Shown here in pieces: positions 35,146-35,433 of a stretch of DNA of 35,433 nt. The stretch spans positions 1 through 35,433 of the forward strand of contig CAZYEX010000061.1 of NCBI GenBank assembly GCA_964646605.1, read 5' to 3'. How positions within the stretch are numbered: position 1 is the stretch's first letter; each line of letters begins with the position of its first letter. Source of the stretch: SBAX01 sp964646605. Its GTDB lineage: Bacteria > Planctomycetota > Phycisphaerae > UBA1845. The notes beneath the pieces were generated by a model. It saw nothing but the letters and a program-made list of their open reading frames with translations, did no database searches and was not told the DNA's origin. Made by a program: the position numbers and the translations under genes.

Positions 35146-35433
35146 GTGAGGTAAGTCACGCCGAACGCTTGAGTTAGCGTACCTGTCCGCGTCGGACAGT
35201 GCGGCCTGGAAAGCCAAAGAATGGTTCATCCGGGAATTTCGGAATGCCCGCGGAGTTTTTCAAACCTGGAGGGCTTATCGATCATAGTCGTAGGGTAACT
35301 CTTCAGCCGTCTGCAATTCTCGGCCATCGAGAATGTTAAAATAGGGGATTTGCGCCATCGTTCGAAGCGCGGTATGTCAGCGGCGTGACACGGAGTTCGC
35401 TGGCCGATTCGATGGACCTGCTTCTGGCAGCGG
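35146..35433. other. Right-edge stretch, no supported gene
   Basis: A perfect 7-base stem CTGTCCG/CGGACAG around CGT lies at 35183-35199 without a T-run. On the minus strand ATG 35358 to TAA 35275 encodes 27 residues (MAQIPYFNILDGRELQ at the start), which looks protein-like but is too short to support. This would be core chromosome if the tRNA scar is the island edge. Confidence 0.4.

Noticed and set aside
35183..35199. Rho-independent terminator
   Set aside because: The 7-base stem is perfect but has no T-run on either side.
34963..35229. 88-residue minus-strand frame containing WAHQDLNLRPRRYQ
   Set aside because: This is the antisense translation of the tRNA-Ile 3' end, a common annotation artefact.

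Overview
The window is GC-rich and looks like a chromosomal accessory region of a planctomycete, perhaps of the Phycisphaerae type. The main reasons are an ECF sigma factor translationally coupled to a Ser/Thr kinase with a TPR tail, and large Sec-exported proteins carrying DCN-x-N-x-(I)PD-(E/D)CD calcium-loop motifs and HAF repeats. The class-level placement is an inference. A 42-base 3' piece of a tRNA-Ile(GAU) gene at 35104-35145 looks like the right-hand attachment scar of an integrative island. The intact tRNA would then lie to the left, outside this window.

Left part (1-6182, mostly minus strand). A zinc-ribbon gene runs off the left edge and overlaps an ArdC-type antirestriction gene by 4 bases. 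ardC has a very good sigma-70 promoter with two palindromes around it. Next come an intergenic stretch with an XRE regulator remnant interrupted by a nonsense codon, then the kinase and sigma factor, which overlap by GTGA.

Middle part (6471-21768, plus strand). A small LuxR-type regulator precedes a compact run of four exported proteins: a 564-residue GWN-module protein, a 1949-residue protein, a 2139-residue SpvB/TcdB/RHS protein and a small dockerin-like protein. The C-terminal half of the 1949-residue protein has the order of features seen in Tc-toxin A subunits: coiled coil, hydrophobic hairpin, coiled coil, an FxDLA-type helix and a short terminal beta strand. The next gene is a fused TcB-TcC-like cocoon. 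I read the pair as a Sec-exported, Tc-like toxin complex whose usual TcA N-terminal part is replaced by HAF, LamG and calcium-loop modules. This is the most interesting system in the window and is an inference from motifs.

Right part (21940-35145, minus strand). After an IS256-type transposase fragment comes a six-gene, translationally coupled defence operon. In transcription order it holds an SNF2 helicase with a degenerate PLD-like N-terminus, DUF4391, a type III-like DNA methyltransferase (Mod), a four-helix-bundle protein, a RhuM protein and a type III-like restriction helicase-nuclease (Res). Three arrays of 7-base AATC-phased repeats lie inside this operon. Two flank the four-helix-bundle gene in inverted orientation. 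The third is a head-to-head array inserted in frame into Mod. Upstream are a frameshifted DUF4365 gene and an unrecognised gene with an in-frame TGA, then the tRNA-Ile fragment.
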